Positions 53,803-61,251 of a stretch of DNA of 64,000 bases are shown in pieces; position 1 is the stretch's first letter; every line of letters starts with the position of its first letter. The DNA lies in the NCBI RefSeq assembly GCF_007859315.1, contig NZ_VOHA01000023.1, positions 55,199-119,198 of the forward strand, read 5' to 3'. The notes below the pieces were generated by a model. The model was not told the DNA's origin. It saw nothing but the letters and a program-made list of their open reading frames with translations, and searched no databases. Position numbers and translations under genes: made by a program. This stretch comes from Reyranella sp. CPCC 100927. Its GTDB lineage: Bacteria > Pseudomonadota > Alphaproteobacteria > Reyranellales > Reyranellaceae.

Positions 53803-54466
53803 GCGCATCCGCCTCCGCATTGTGGCGCTTCCGGCAAGAGCCTCCGATCCCGCGAGGTTGGATCCGACTCACCCAGCACCAACAGTGGCGCTTTGTAATG
53901 GGGCAGTCCAGCTCCGCTGTTCCGTCGCGCACTGGTGGGCTGGCCGACTGGTGTGGTGCGTGATCTCACCCAGATGAATGCCGCGCCCGGTTCTGCGGGC
54001 GCGCGGTTTCCTGACAGTAAACAAGCTGGGCACCCTCATGAACGGGATCGTGCTGGCAGCGGCGGCGGCGACGCGCCGCCGCGCGGCTGGATGGGACTTC
54101 ACACACCGCAGCGAGACCGGAGGTATCTCCCCGTCGGTTCGAGTAGACCGGTCCACAACCGGGTTACTGCGTCTCGACCTACGGGCTGCATTCCCGACGG
54201 TCAGCGCGAAGGCCCGGCCTTTCGCCGGCTTCGCTGAGAACCAATTCGAAACGTGCGAACATTTGTTCGCCTCACTATTCTGTCGCAAGGCTTCAGTGCG
54301 GTCGCGAACATATGAGTCCATAGGGGAAGCGCGTCGGAGAACTCGACTGGGCGTTTCAGTTATTTCTACAGATTGTTATTTCTTGGTGGTATTCTGATAC
54401 GTCGGTGTGAATTGCAGTTGTGCAACACCGAAGGTGGTGGCAGCCGAGTCGTTGGATGAAATTTCG
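53803..54466. other. Divergent control region of the defence island
   Basis: This 660-base interval separates the two divergent gene pairs. The part 53935-54250 is GC-rich and open in frames on both strands (53978-54397 on plus, 53869-54321 on minus). Neither translation resembles a known protein or has a good ribosome site. A perfect 8-bp hairpin lies at 53982-54003. The last 150 bases are AT-rich and hold the likely promoter of the DUF262 gene. It could contain a regulatory RNA or a gene relic. Confidence 0.4.
54387..54395 (+). promoter_or_regulatory. Extended -10 promoter element before the DUF262 gene
   Basis: TGG-TATTCT (TG at 54387-54388, -10 at 54390-54395) in an AT-rich stretch 72 bases before the chosen start. 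No good -35 is present, as is usual for extended -10 promoters. Tentative. Confidence 0.35.
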
Positions 54467-55588
54467 ATGAAGCTTACTTCCTGGGAACCAGACCTTCTGA
54501 CGATTGTTGACCGCATAGAAAGTGGTGACATCGATTTACAACCCGATTTTCAGCGTCAGGAGGTTTGGTCGCCATCGAAGAAGAAGCGGCTAATCGATAC
54601 CGTCCTCAGGGGTTGGTCGATTCCCCCAATTCACCTTGTGGTGACTGAAGACAATCGGCTCGAAGTTCTCGACGGCCAGCAGCGGCTTGTGGCGATCAGA
54701 GACTTCTTCGCGAATCGCCTGGCGATAGATGGCAACGTAACACCACACGATGATTCCATTCGTGGGCTCCAAGGAAAATTCTATAGATCACTGGATACGA
54801 CGACAAAGCGGCGTGTTAATCAGTATGCATTGCGATGCTTTCGTATCACTGACTATCAACCTGACGAGCCAAGCGAGCTATTTTACAGGCTCAATCAGCC
54901 GACAGTACTAACGGCGGGAGAACAGCGCAATGCACTGTACGGTCCGGCTCGTGAGCAACTCAAACGGCTTGTGCGCAGGTTTGAGGCAACCGGCAATGAT
55001 AAGGGAAGCATTGGCTTTTCAAATGCTCGCTTGGCTTATGATGATATTCTTGCTCGGCTCCTGTTTTTCCTTGAGTCCGGCAACTTCGGAGTAAAAGGTA
55101 CCGAAGCGCGCATCTCCGAGCGTTTCCGGCACAGAGCGGAGTTCCCTCAAGATGTGGTCAGTCGCGCTCGACGAAGCATAAGGCATTTTTCCAACGCTAG
55201 GGATCTTCGTACGTCTTGGCGATTCAACAAGGCAAGCCTACTTAGCTGGCTCATATTTTTTGCGCGATTTCAGACGGATGATCCAAACACCGCATTCATG
55301 GACAAATTTTTTGACGCCTCGAAGATATCTCGTGCGTACGTATCAGATGCAGTTGCAGTCTTTGACGATCGGGCCAGTCTTAGAGTTACGGACGCCTCAT
55401 CGGTTATGCTTCGCGACTTTGCACTCTGGTACACTTACTTCCATCTCGGCAATACCCACTTGCCAGCGTCAATTCCGAGCCATCCTCTAGAGCAAGTTCT
55501 CACCGAGATGGCGACTGATCGCGATGCTAAATTTGAAGACAAAGTCTTCGATGCAGTGAGCGTCGAGGACTGGGGTGTGCTGTTGTGA
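54467..55588 (+). CDS. DUF262 (ParB/GmrS-like) protein, first gene of a coupled pair
   Basis: A 373-residue protein. The N-terminal DUF262 domain (about 1-170) shows 'SGDIDLQPDFQRQEVWSPS' near 18-36 and the ParB-like 'LEVLDGQQRLVAIRDFF' near 65-81. In this superfamily the DGQQR motif takes part in nucleotide binding or cleavage. The C-terminal half is helical, without the HNH (DUF1524) motif that GmrSD proteins carry, so the second enzymatic activity is expected in the partner gene. The stop overlaps the partner's GTG start (GTGA). Codon use is AT-rich. GTG at 54407 is an alternative start. Confidence 0.88.
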   Translation: MKLTSWEPDLLTIVDRIESGDIDLQPDFQRQEVWSPSKKKRLIDTVLRGWSIPPIHLVVTEDNRLEVLDGQQRLVAIRDFFANRLAIDGNVTPHDDSIRGLQGKFYRSLDTTTKRRVNQYALRCFRITDYQPDEPSELFYRLNQPTVLTAGEQRNALYGPAREQLKRLVRRFEATGNDKGSIGFSNARLAYDDILARLLFFLESGNFGVKGTEARISERFRHRAEFPQDVVSRARRSIRHFSNARDLRTSWRFNKASLLSWLIFFARFQTDDPNTAFMDKFFDASKISRAYVSDAVAVFDDRASLRVTDASSVMLRDFALWYTYFHLGNTHLPASIPSHPLEQVLTEMATDRDAKFEDKVFDAVSVEDWGVLL

Positions 55589-57021
55589 GAGCAGCCAAGA
55601 TCGCAGACTATCGCCGCCATCTTCGGGACAGGGGCGACACATGGAAATTTCAACTACAACGCTTCGCTTTCGAGGGCATCCCAAGTCTCGGACAGGCCGA
55701 ATTTTCTTTCAAGTCACCATTGACTGCTATTTGTGGGCCCAACGGCGTAGGAAAAACCACCCTCTTGCGGGCCATCCGGGCCGCTGCTTTTCCAGAAGGC
55801 ACTGACGATCCGATCTCGGTTCACAAGCTACCCAGCGGCGGGGCGACGCTCGAGTATCAATTCGCCGGCAATGCGAAGTCGTCAACCGTAGCATTTTCGC
55901 AAGGAAAGCCGGCGGGAGGCACCGCTGTGGATGTAGAAGTCATCCACTTGGATGTAGCCTCCGCGCTGCCCAGTCAGCAACAGTATCTTTGCACGTTCGA
56001 CAATGCAGCCGACCTCATAAACGGTGTTGGCGACAAGGCCTTAGATGGCAGAGATCTCGCCTTGGTGAATTACTTGGCTAAGCGAGATTATCGGGAAGTC
56101 CGGATATATGAAGTTGAAGGACGTGATCATGACACCATTCCCTACTTCGAGGTAACGCTCGATGGGAGTTCATACGATAGTCGAGCAATGGGAGGTGGCG
56201 AATTCGCTATTTTCTATCTGTGGTGGGCGCTAATCCGCTCACCGGAGAATTCTTTAATCCTGATCGAGGAACCAGAGTGTCATCTTTCGCCCGGCTCGCA
56301 GAGCGCGCTCTGTGACTTCTTGGTGTGGGTATCCATTGCCAAAGCGCGCACCATCGTTTTGACGACGCACTCATCCAGGATTGTCGCTAAGCTAGATGAT
56401 GATAACCTTATCTTTGTGTATCGCTCTGAGAAAGGGATTGAGGTGGTCAGAGGTCAGCCTTCGCCGGCGCTGCTGGAAACACTTGGTGTCGAAGCTATGA
56501 CCGACACGGTTGTTTTTGTTGAAGACAGAGCCGGTGCCGAGTTCGCTCGTTTTTTGCTTCAGGCGTTCCGGCCGGACCTCGCTCGGCGCACGGAGATTGT
56601 TGATAAACAGGGCGACGGCAATATTGTAAATGCGATAAGAGAGTCAGCTGGAATAACTCATATTGGCATGATTGGTCTTTTTGACGGGGATGTCAGATTG
56701 AAGGTGCCCGAAGAAGTAAAAGAACGGGCCGTTTTTCTTCCGGGAGAGGAAGCAATAGAAGTAATATTTCGCAAAATGCTTGAAGAGAATCGAGACAGGA
56801 TGAAGGAAATTCTCAACAGGCCGGACTTGGGCGAAGTACTCTTCCAATTGAAAGGTGCCGATCACCACGATTGGTACGCAGGGCTATGCCGGCATTTTGG
56901 ACAGTCGCAAGAACAGCTCCTCACCACACTGATCCGGATATGGCTCCGGTTAGACGGCAATGAAGCGGCGGCGCGAGCGACCGTGGAGGCGATGGTGCCC
57001 CTCTACAAAGCGAGGAGGTAG
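55585..57021 (+). CDS. OLD-like ABC ATPase with C-terminal TOPRIM-type region
   Basis: A 478-residue protein. ATPase part: Walker A 'CGPNGVGKTTLL' near 50-61, a short insertion in place of a long coiled coil, signature 'RAMGGGEFAIFYLW' near 200, Walker B 'LILIEEPECHLSPGSQ' near 224, H-loop 'VLTTHSSRI' near 258. The C-terminal part carries TOPRIM-type acidic motifs: Glu in 'VVFVEDRAGAEFARFLL' near 309 and the Asp pair in 'IGLFDGD' near 363. OLD nucleases share this order. GTG start coupled to the DUF262 gene. It likely acts with DUF262 as a nuclease-based defence complex; that is inference. Confidence 0.85.
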   Translation: MRAAKIADYRRHLRDRGDTWKFQLQRFAFEGIPSLGQAEFSFKSPLTAICGPNGVGKTTLLRAIRAAAFPEGTDDPISVHKLPSGGATLEYQFAGNAKSSTVAFSQGKPAGGTAVDVEVIHLDVASALPSQQQYLCTFDNAADLINGVGDKALDGRDLALVNYLAKRDYREVRIYEVEGRDHDTIPYFEVTLDGSSYDSRAMGGGEFAIFYLWWALIRSPENSLILIEEPECHLSPGSQSALCDFLVWVSIAKARTIVLTTHSSRIVAKLDDDNLIFVYRSEKGIEVVRGQPSPALLETLGVEAMTDTVVFVEDRAGAEFARFLLQAFRPDLARRTEIVDKQGDGNIVNAIRESAGITHIGMIGLFDGDVRLKVPEEVKERAVFLPGEEAIEVIFRKMLEENRDRMKEILNRPDLGEVLFQLKGADHHDWYAGLCRHFGQSQEQLLTTLIRIWLRLDGNEAAARATVEAMVPLYKARR

Positions 57022-57316
57022 AGGGTCATGCTCTTGCTCAGCTGCACGCGGGAAGAGATGCTAGGTATGCTTCAGGGCTCTCTGACCTGCAGATAGAGGT
57101 TCATGGCATTTGGATTAATCGGTTATTACACTCGCCATATTGGCTCTCGTCAAAAGAACGGGCCATCAATCTCTCCCAAGTAGGCCGAGGTCAGCCTTCC
57201 GCATCGCGGCCAGCACACCAGCCTTGCACTAGCGCCGGAGCACACCGCCGCCCGATCCTGTCTATCGTCACCGTGCCGCCGCTGCCGCGCGCGGCGTAAC
57301 GCGAGGGAGGATCACC
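57022..57316. other. Right edge of the AT-rich island
   Basis: About 295 bases with no gene. The AT-rich composition ends near 57180, and the last 130 bases are GC-rich like the host sequence. No terminal repeat, integrase or tRNA is visible at this border. Confidence 0.4.
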
Positions 57317-58573
57317 GTGCCGCTGCCGGCTGACACCGACACATCAAGCCCGAAATACCTGCGCGACAAGTACGCCATCGTCGGCGTCGGCGAGACCACC
57401 TACACGCGCGGCTCCGGCATCTCCACGCGCGCGCTCGGCACCTGGGCGGTGCGCAACGCCATCGCCGATGCCGGGCTGAAGCCCGGCGATGTCGACGGCA
57501 TGCTGTCCTACCAGTCCGGCGATTCGACGTTCTCGACGTTCATCTCCGGCGATCTGGGGATGCGGCTGAACTTCTACATGGACGTCTTCGGCGGCGGCTC
57601 CTCGACCGAGGCGCTGATCGGGCTCGCCATCGGCGCCATGGAAGCCGGCATGTGCAAGGCCGTGGTGATCTTCCGCGCGATGAACGGCTTCTCGCAGGTG
57701 CGCATCGGCGGCACCGGCGCGCGCGCCGTGGCGCCTGTAACGGGCGACATGCTGCATGGCCGCGCCTATGGCTGGCAGAGCGCCGGCCAGATGTTCAGCC
57801 CCACCTTCCTGCGCCACATGTACGACTACGGCACCCGGCCCGAGCAGGTCGCCGCCGTGAAGGCGATCCACAGCGAGCACGCGTCCAACAACCCCAAGGC
57901 CTATTACAAGCAGCGCCTCACGGTCGAGGACGTGCTGTCCAGCCGCATCATCTGCAAGCCGCTGCACCTGCTCGACTGCTGCGTCGAGACCGACAACGGC
58001 ACCGCCATCGTGATCACCAGCGCCGAGCGCGCGCGGGACTGTAAGAACCACCCGGTGCTGATCCGCGGCGTGGTGGGCCGCTGCAGCAAGCCGCGGCTGG
58101 ATATGCACTACCAGGCGGGCCCGATCTCGACCGTCGCCGGCCACTACGCGCGCGAGATCCTGTGGCCCAACGCCGGTGTCGGTCCCGAGGACGTCGACGT
58201 CACCGGCTCGTACGACGCCTTCACCTTCACCACCATGCTGCAGCTCGAGGACTACGGCTTCTGCAAGAAGGGCGAGGGCGGCGACTATGTCAGCAACGGC
58301 ACCATCCGCCTGGGCGGCCGGCGCCCCAACAACACCAGCGGCGGCCACCTGTGCGAGGGCTACACCCACGGCGTGAACATGGTGGTCGAGAACGTGCGCC
58401 AGCTGCGCCACGACGCCGACGATTCCTGTCCGGTCGGCCCCGACGGCAAGCGCCAGCACACCTACGATTACAGCGAGGGCGGCTGCCGGCAGGTCAAGAA
58501 CTGCGAGGTGAGCGCCAATCTCGGCTGGGCCATGCCGGGCACCGGCTCGGCCATGGTCATGCGGCGCGGGTGA
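57317..58573 (+). CDS. Thiolase-fold lipid-transfer protein (Ltp2-type aldolase subunit)
   Basis: A 418-residue protein of the SCP-x/thiolase superfamily. 'IVGVGETTYTRGSGIS' near 21 and 'GGHLCEGYTHGVNMV' near 340 are family signatures. At the place of the nucleophilic Cys of thiolases the sequence reads 'DVFGGGSSTEALIG' near 94, with no Cys. Cys-less members paired with DUF35 proteins include Ltp2, which acts as a retro-aldolase in steroid side-chain breakdown. The DUF35 gene follows after a repeat. GTG start with GGAGG upstream. Confidence 0.85.
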   Translation: MPLPADTDTSSPKYLRDKYAIVGVGETTYTRGSGISTRALGTWAVRNAIADAGLKPGDVDGMLSYQSGDSTFSTFISGDLGMRLNFYMDVFGGGSSTEALIGLAIGAMEAGMCKAVVIFRAMNGFSQVRIGGTGARAVAPVTGDMLHGRAYGWQSAGQMFSPTFLRHMYDYGTRPEQVAAVKAIHSEHASNNPKAYYKQRLTVEDVLSSRIICKPLHLLDCCVETDNGTAIVITSAERARDCKNHPVLIRGVVGRCSKPRLDMHYQAGPISTVAGHYAREILWPNAGVGPEDVDVTGSYDAFTFTTMLQLEDYGFCKKGEGGDYVSNGTIRLGGRRPNNTSGGHLCEGYTHGVNMVVENVRQLRHDADDSCPVGPDGKRQHTYDYSEGGCRQVKNCEVSANLGWAMPGTGSAMVMRRG

Positions 58574-58580
58574 TGGAACT

Positions 58581-58742
58581 ACCTTCCCCCGCTTCGCGGG
58601 GGAAGGTGGCGCGTAGCGCCGGATGGGGGTGCCTGGCGGCCAGACGGAGTCAATATCAGGCGCCCCCCATCCGCCTCAGGTACTTCGACGCAAAGCGTCG
58701 AAGTACCGAAGCGGGCACCTTCCCCCGCAAGCGGGGGAAGGT
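58581..58742. repeat. Inverted-repeat element, family C, between the aldolase and DUF35 genes
   Basis: End hairpins ACCTTCCCCCGCTTCGCGGG and partner. An inner hairpin around TACTTCGACGCAAAGCGTCG resembles the CGTTTCGACG inner hairpin at 41362. It interrupts an otherwise close gene pair. Confidence 0.85.
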
Positions 58743-58778
58743 ATTGAAAATGCCCCCAACGGGGAGGAGAGACATTCC

Positions 58779-59300
58779 ATGGCGATCCAGGCCAACTATC
58801 TCGGCATGCCGCTCGACATCAACGACCTCGATGTCGAGAACCTGGCGTACTTCAAACACTGCGCCGACCATCAGTTCCACCTGCAGCGCTGCGAGGCGTG
58901 CGGCCTGCTGCGCTATCCGCCGACCACGGCGTGCCCGTGGTGCGCCAGCCCCCAGTCGACGTGGGTGCCGGTCGACGGCCGCGGCGCCGTGCACTCCTAT
59001 ACCGAGGTGCACCACGCCATCCAGCCGGCGTTCAAGAAGCACACGCCCTACATGATCCTGCTGGTCGACCTCGATACCCAGAAGGGCAAGCCCAGCGAGC
59101 ACGAGGCCCTGCGCGTGGTCGGCAACCTGGTGACGCCCGATGGCGTGCTGGCGCCGCCCGACATGGTGCGCGGCGTCGGCATCGGCACGCGCGTGCGCAT
59201 GGTCTTCAGCGACGTCACCCCCGGCCTCGCCCTGCCGCAATGGACGATCGACGAGGCCGCCAAGCAACCCCCCAACCCCTGGCGCTACCCGGAGGAATAG
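58779..59300 (+). CDS. DUF35 OB-fold protein with rubredoxin-like zinc ribbon
   Basis: A 173-residue protein. The N-terminal helix is followed by the zinc ribbon 'CEACGLLRYPPTTACPWC' (four Cys, about 38-55), then the OB-fold with 'GRGAVHSYTEVHH' near 67 and 'GIGTRVRMVFSDV' near 135. DUF35 proteins are acyl-CoA-binding partners of thiolase-fold enzymes and complete the active site in Ltp2-type aldolases. The start has GGGGAGGAGA upstream, after the repeat. Most likely the partner of the 57317 protein. Confidence 0.9.
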   Translation: MAIQANYLGMPLDINDLDVENLAYFKHCADHQFHLQRCEACGLLRYPPTTACPWCASPQSTWVPVDGRGAVHSYTEVHHAIQPAFKKHTPYMILLVDLDTQKGKPSEHEALRVVGNLVTPDGVLAPPDMVRGVGIGTRVRMVFSDVTPGLALPQWTIDEAAKQPPNPWRYPEE

Positions 59301-59340
59301 AGACCACCTCGCCCCGCGAGAGCGGGGAGAGGGAGGAAAA

Positions 59341-59521
59341 CCCTTCTCCCCGCGCAGGCGGGGAGAAGGTGCCCGAAGGGCGGATGAGGGGCCTCGCGGT
59401 CTCGATACAGATCGCGTTTGGTGCCAACGAAAATCGCGTCTGGTCGTAGCGCCGCGGAAGCCCCTCATCCGGCCGCCGCTGTGCGGCGTCCACCTTCTCC
59501 CCGCCTACGCGGGGAGAAGGG
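59341..59521. repeat. Inverted-repeat element, family C
   Basis: End hairpins CCTTCTCCCCGC...GCGGGGAGAAGG, inner text GCCCGAAGGGCGGATGAGGG and its inverted partner, centre unique. Confidence 0.85.
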
Positions 59522-59595
59522 ACATCTCCTCGGACACTCGCCGCTCCCGCCGGGCGAGCGAACTCCGGCGATTCACCCCATTTCGTCCGGACTCC

Positions 59596-59620
59596 GAACG
59601 CCGCGCTGGTCGCGGCGTTC
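59596..59620 (+). terminator. Perfect 10-bp hairpin
   Basis: GAACGCCGCG (59596-59605) pairs with CGCGGCGTTC (59611-59620), loop of five. It could end transcripts of the DUF35 operon. The sequence 59621-59742 is AT-richer and should hold the promoter of the peptidase gene. Confidence 0.5.
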
Positions 59621-59742
59621 GTCGTTCGTGAATCGACCGCGAAATCAGAATATCCGCGCCGGAATGGATGGTTTCAGACTTGAGCAACTGGATCAGGAAA
59701 GGAAAACTCTGACCCATATTGTTTGTGTAGGCATTTAAGCCA

Positions 59743-60573
59743 ATGAATTCTTTAGTGTATTTGGTGCGCTCCGTGTGCACCGCGGGACTCGCTGCCCTGT
59801 TCGCCACCGCCGTCGGCAGTGTGGCATCGGCGCAGAACGTGGCGTCCCGCGCGTCGGAGCCCCTGGTCTATCGCTCGGCCGACCGCACCGCCGCGGCGCA
59901 GCCATCGTCCACCCAGTCGGCGTCGGCCTGGAAGGCGCTGCTGGTCGGCGGCAACCACCTGATCGACGGCTACAACAACGCCGCCAACGATATCGCCGCC
60001 CGCCTGCGCCAGCACGGCGTGCAGCGGGTCGCGGTGCTGCAGTCGCATGGCCCGGCGGCCGACGATCGCGTGCCCAGCGCGCGGCGCCGCGAGATCCGCC
60101 AGGCCATGAAGTCGCTGGGCTCGGGCGCCAACGACGTCTGCCTGTTCTTCATCACCTCGCACGCCAACAGCCGCGGCATCTACCTGTCGGCCGATCGCGG
60201 CTACCTCAGCCCGCGCGATCTCTCCAGCATGATCGACGCCGAGTGCGGCGAGCGGCCCACGGTGCTGATCCTGTCGGGCTGCGACACCGGCACGTTCATC
60301 ACCTCGGCGCTGACCGGCGACAACCGCATCATCCTGACGGCCTCGGCGCGCGGCAAGGTCTCGTACGGCGCCACCACGACGGACCGCTACGTCAACTTCG
60401 ACCGCTGCATGATCAAGGCGATGGACGCCGGCGCCCGCACCTGGCGCGACGTCTTCGAACGCACCCGGCTCTGCGTCGACGAGCGCGAGCGCGCGCTGGG
60501 CGTCGCGTCGTCGGAGCCGCAGGCCTGGTTCGGTTCGCAGGTCAGCCACCTCGCCCTGCCGGGCCGCCTCTAG
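59743..60573 (+). CDS. Exported C13 (legumain/caspase-like) cysteine peptidase
   Basis: A 276-residue protein with a signal peptide ('LVYLVRSVCTAGLAALFATA', cleavage near 'ASAQN'). The clan CD fold is visible: 'WKALLVGGNHLIDGYNNAAN' near 63, 'DRVPSARRREIRQAM', the catalytic His in 'FFITSHANSRGIYL' near 139, the catalytic Cys in 'LILSGCDTGTFI' near 181. Prokaryotic C13 members are rare relatives of legumain and GPI transamidase. Location periplasmic or extracellular. The substrate is unknown. It stands alone. Confidence 0.8.
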   Translation: MNSLVYLVRSVCTAGLAALFATAVGSVASAQNVASRASEPLVYRSADRTAAAQPSSTQSASAWKALLVGGNHLIDGYNNAANDIAARLRQHGVQRVAVLQSHGPAADDRVPSARRREIRQAMKSLGSGANDVCLFFITSHANSRGIYLSADRGYLSPRDLSSMIDAECGERPTVLILSGCDTGTFITSALTGDNRIILTASARGKVSYGATTTDRYVNFDRCMIKAMDAGARTWRDVFERTRLCVDERERALGVASSEPQAWFGSQVSHLALPGRL

Positions 60574-60577
60574 TTCT

Positions 60578-60605
60578 CCCTGGGAGCGCGGGCGTCTCGC
60601 CCGCC
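60578..60605. repeat. Single hairpin of repeat family D
   Basis: CCCTGGGAGCGCGGGCGTCT with GCCCGCCC directly after the peptidase gene. Confidence 0.65.
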
Positions 60606-60666
60606 CTTCCGGACGTTGTTTTCCCGAGCGCCCTCTCGGGGCCGCCCAGAGGGCCGTAGGGAACAC

Positions 60667-60700
60667 AAGGCGCCGGAGCTTCTGCTCCGGCGCCTTTTCT
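60667..60700 (+). terminator. Strong Rho-independent terminator
   Basis: A 13-bp stem (60667-60679 with 60684-60696) is followed by TTCT and further T/A bases. It lies about 95 bases after the peptidase stop. The bases 60701-60960 hold nothing recognisable. Confidence 0.75.
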
Positions 60701-60963
60701 ATTGTCTGAAATGTTTATTTTCGTTCCGCTTGTCTTTGAAACGAGAACATCCCATCTCGCGCATACCCACCACTCTGAGGTGCCGCGATGACCCGACTTT
60801 CTGGCCGTAACTGGCCGCTTTCTGCCACCGCCTGGCCGCGCTGAGTCCCGCCGCGCAAGCCCTTGGCATCACACGCCCAATCGACTCTCTGGCCGTATCT
60901 GCCCTTTCTGCCAGCCCTTCCTGAACTGTCCCCCAAGGGGGCATGGCGGGCGCATGGCACCAA

Positions 60964-61102
60964 CCTCACCCTGAGGAGCGAGCGCAGCGAGCGTCTCGAA
61001 GGGTGGGCTATCGTACGAACGGTGCGACAGCGGCTGGAACGGACGAACGAGGCCGCAGCCCATCCTTCGAGACGCCGGCTGCGCCGGCTCCTCAGGATGA
61101 GG
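60964..61102. repeat. Paired inverted REP-like element, family A
   Basis: Arms CTCACCCTGAGGAGCGAGCG and CCGGCTCCTCAGGATGAGG. The element is in reverse orientation compared with the copy at 42981, including the conserved part of the centre (GAACGGACGAACGA). Confidence 0.85.
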
Positions 61103-61251
61103 GCGGAGCCCAATTTTGTTGCAGCCCCGATGGCTTGCCCCGGAGTCCCCCAGATGTTACCTGACACGACGGTGCCGCTTTGTTCGGCGGTGCCGGTCGT
61201 CGTCGGCTTCCCCCTGTCGGCGGCGGCGGTGATCTCCGAGTCGGAGTGGGT

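Noticed and set aside
53869..54321. 150-codon minus-strand frame (and the 53978-54397 plus frame)
   Set aside because: Neither has a ribosome site or known homology that I can recognise, so I did not call a CDS; the region is reported as a finding instead.
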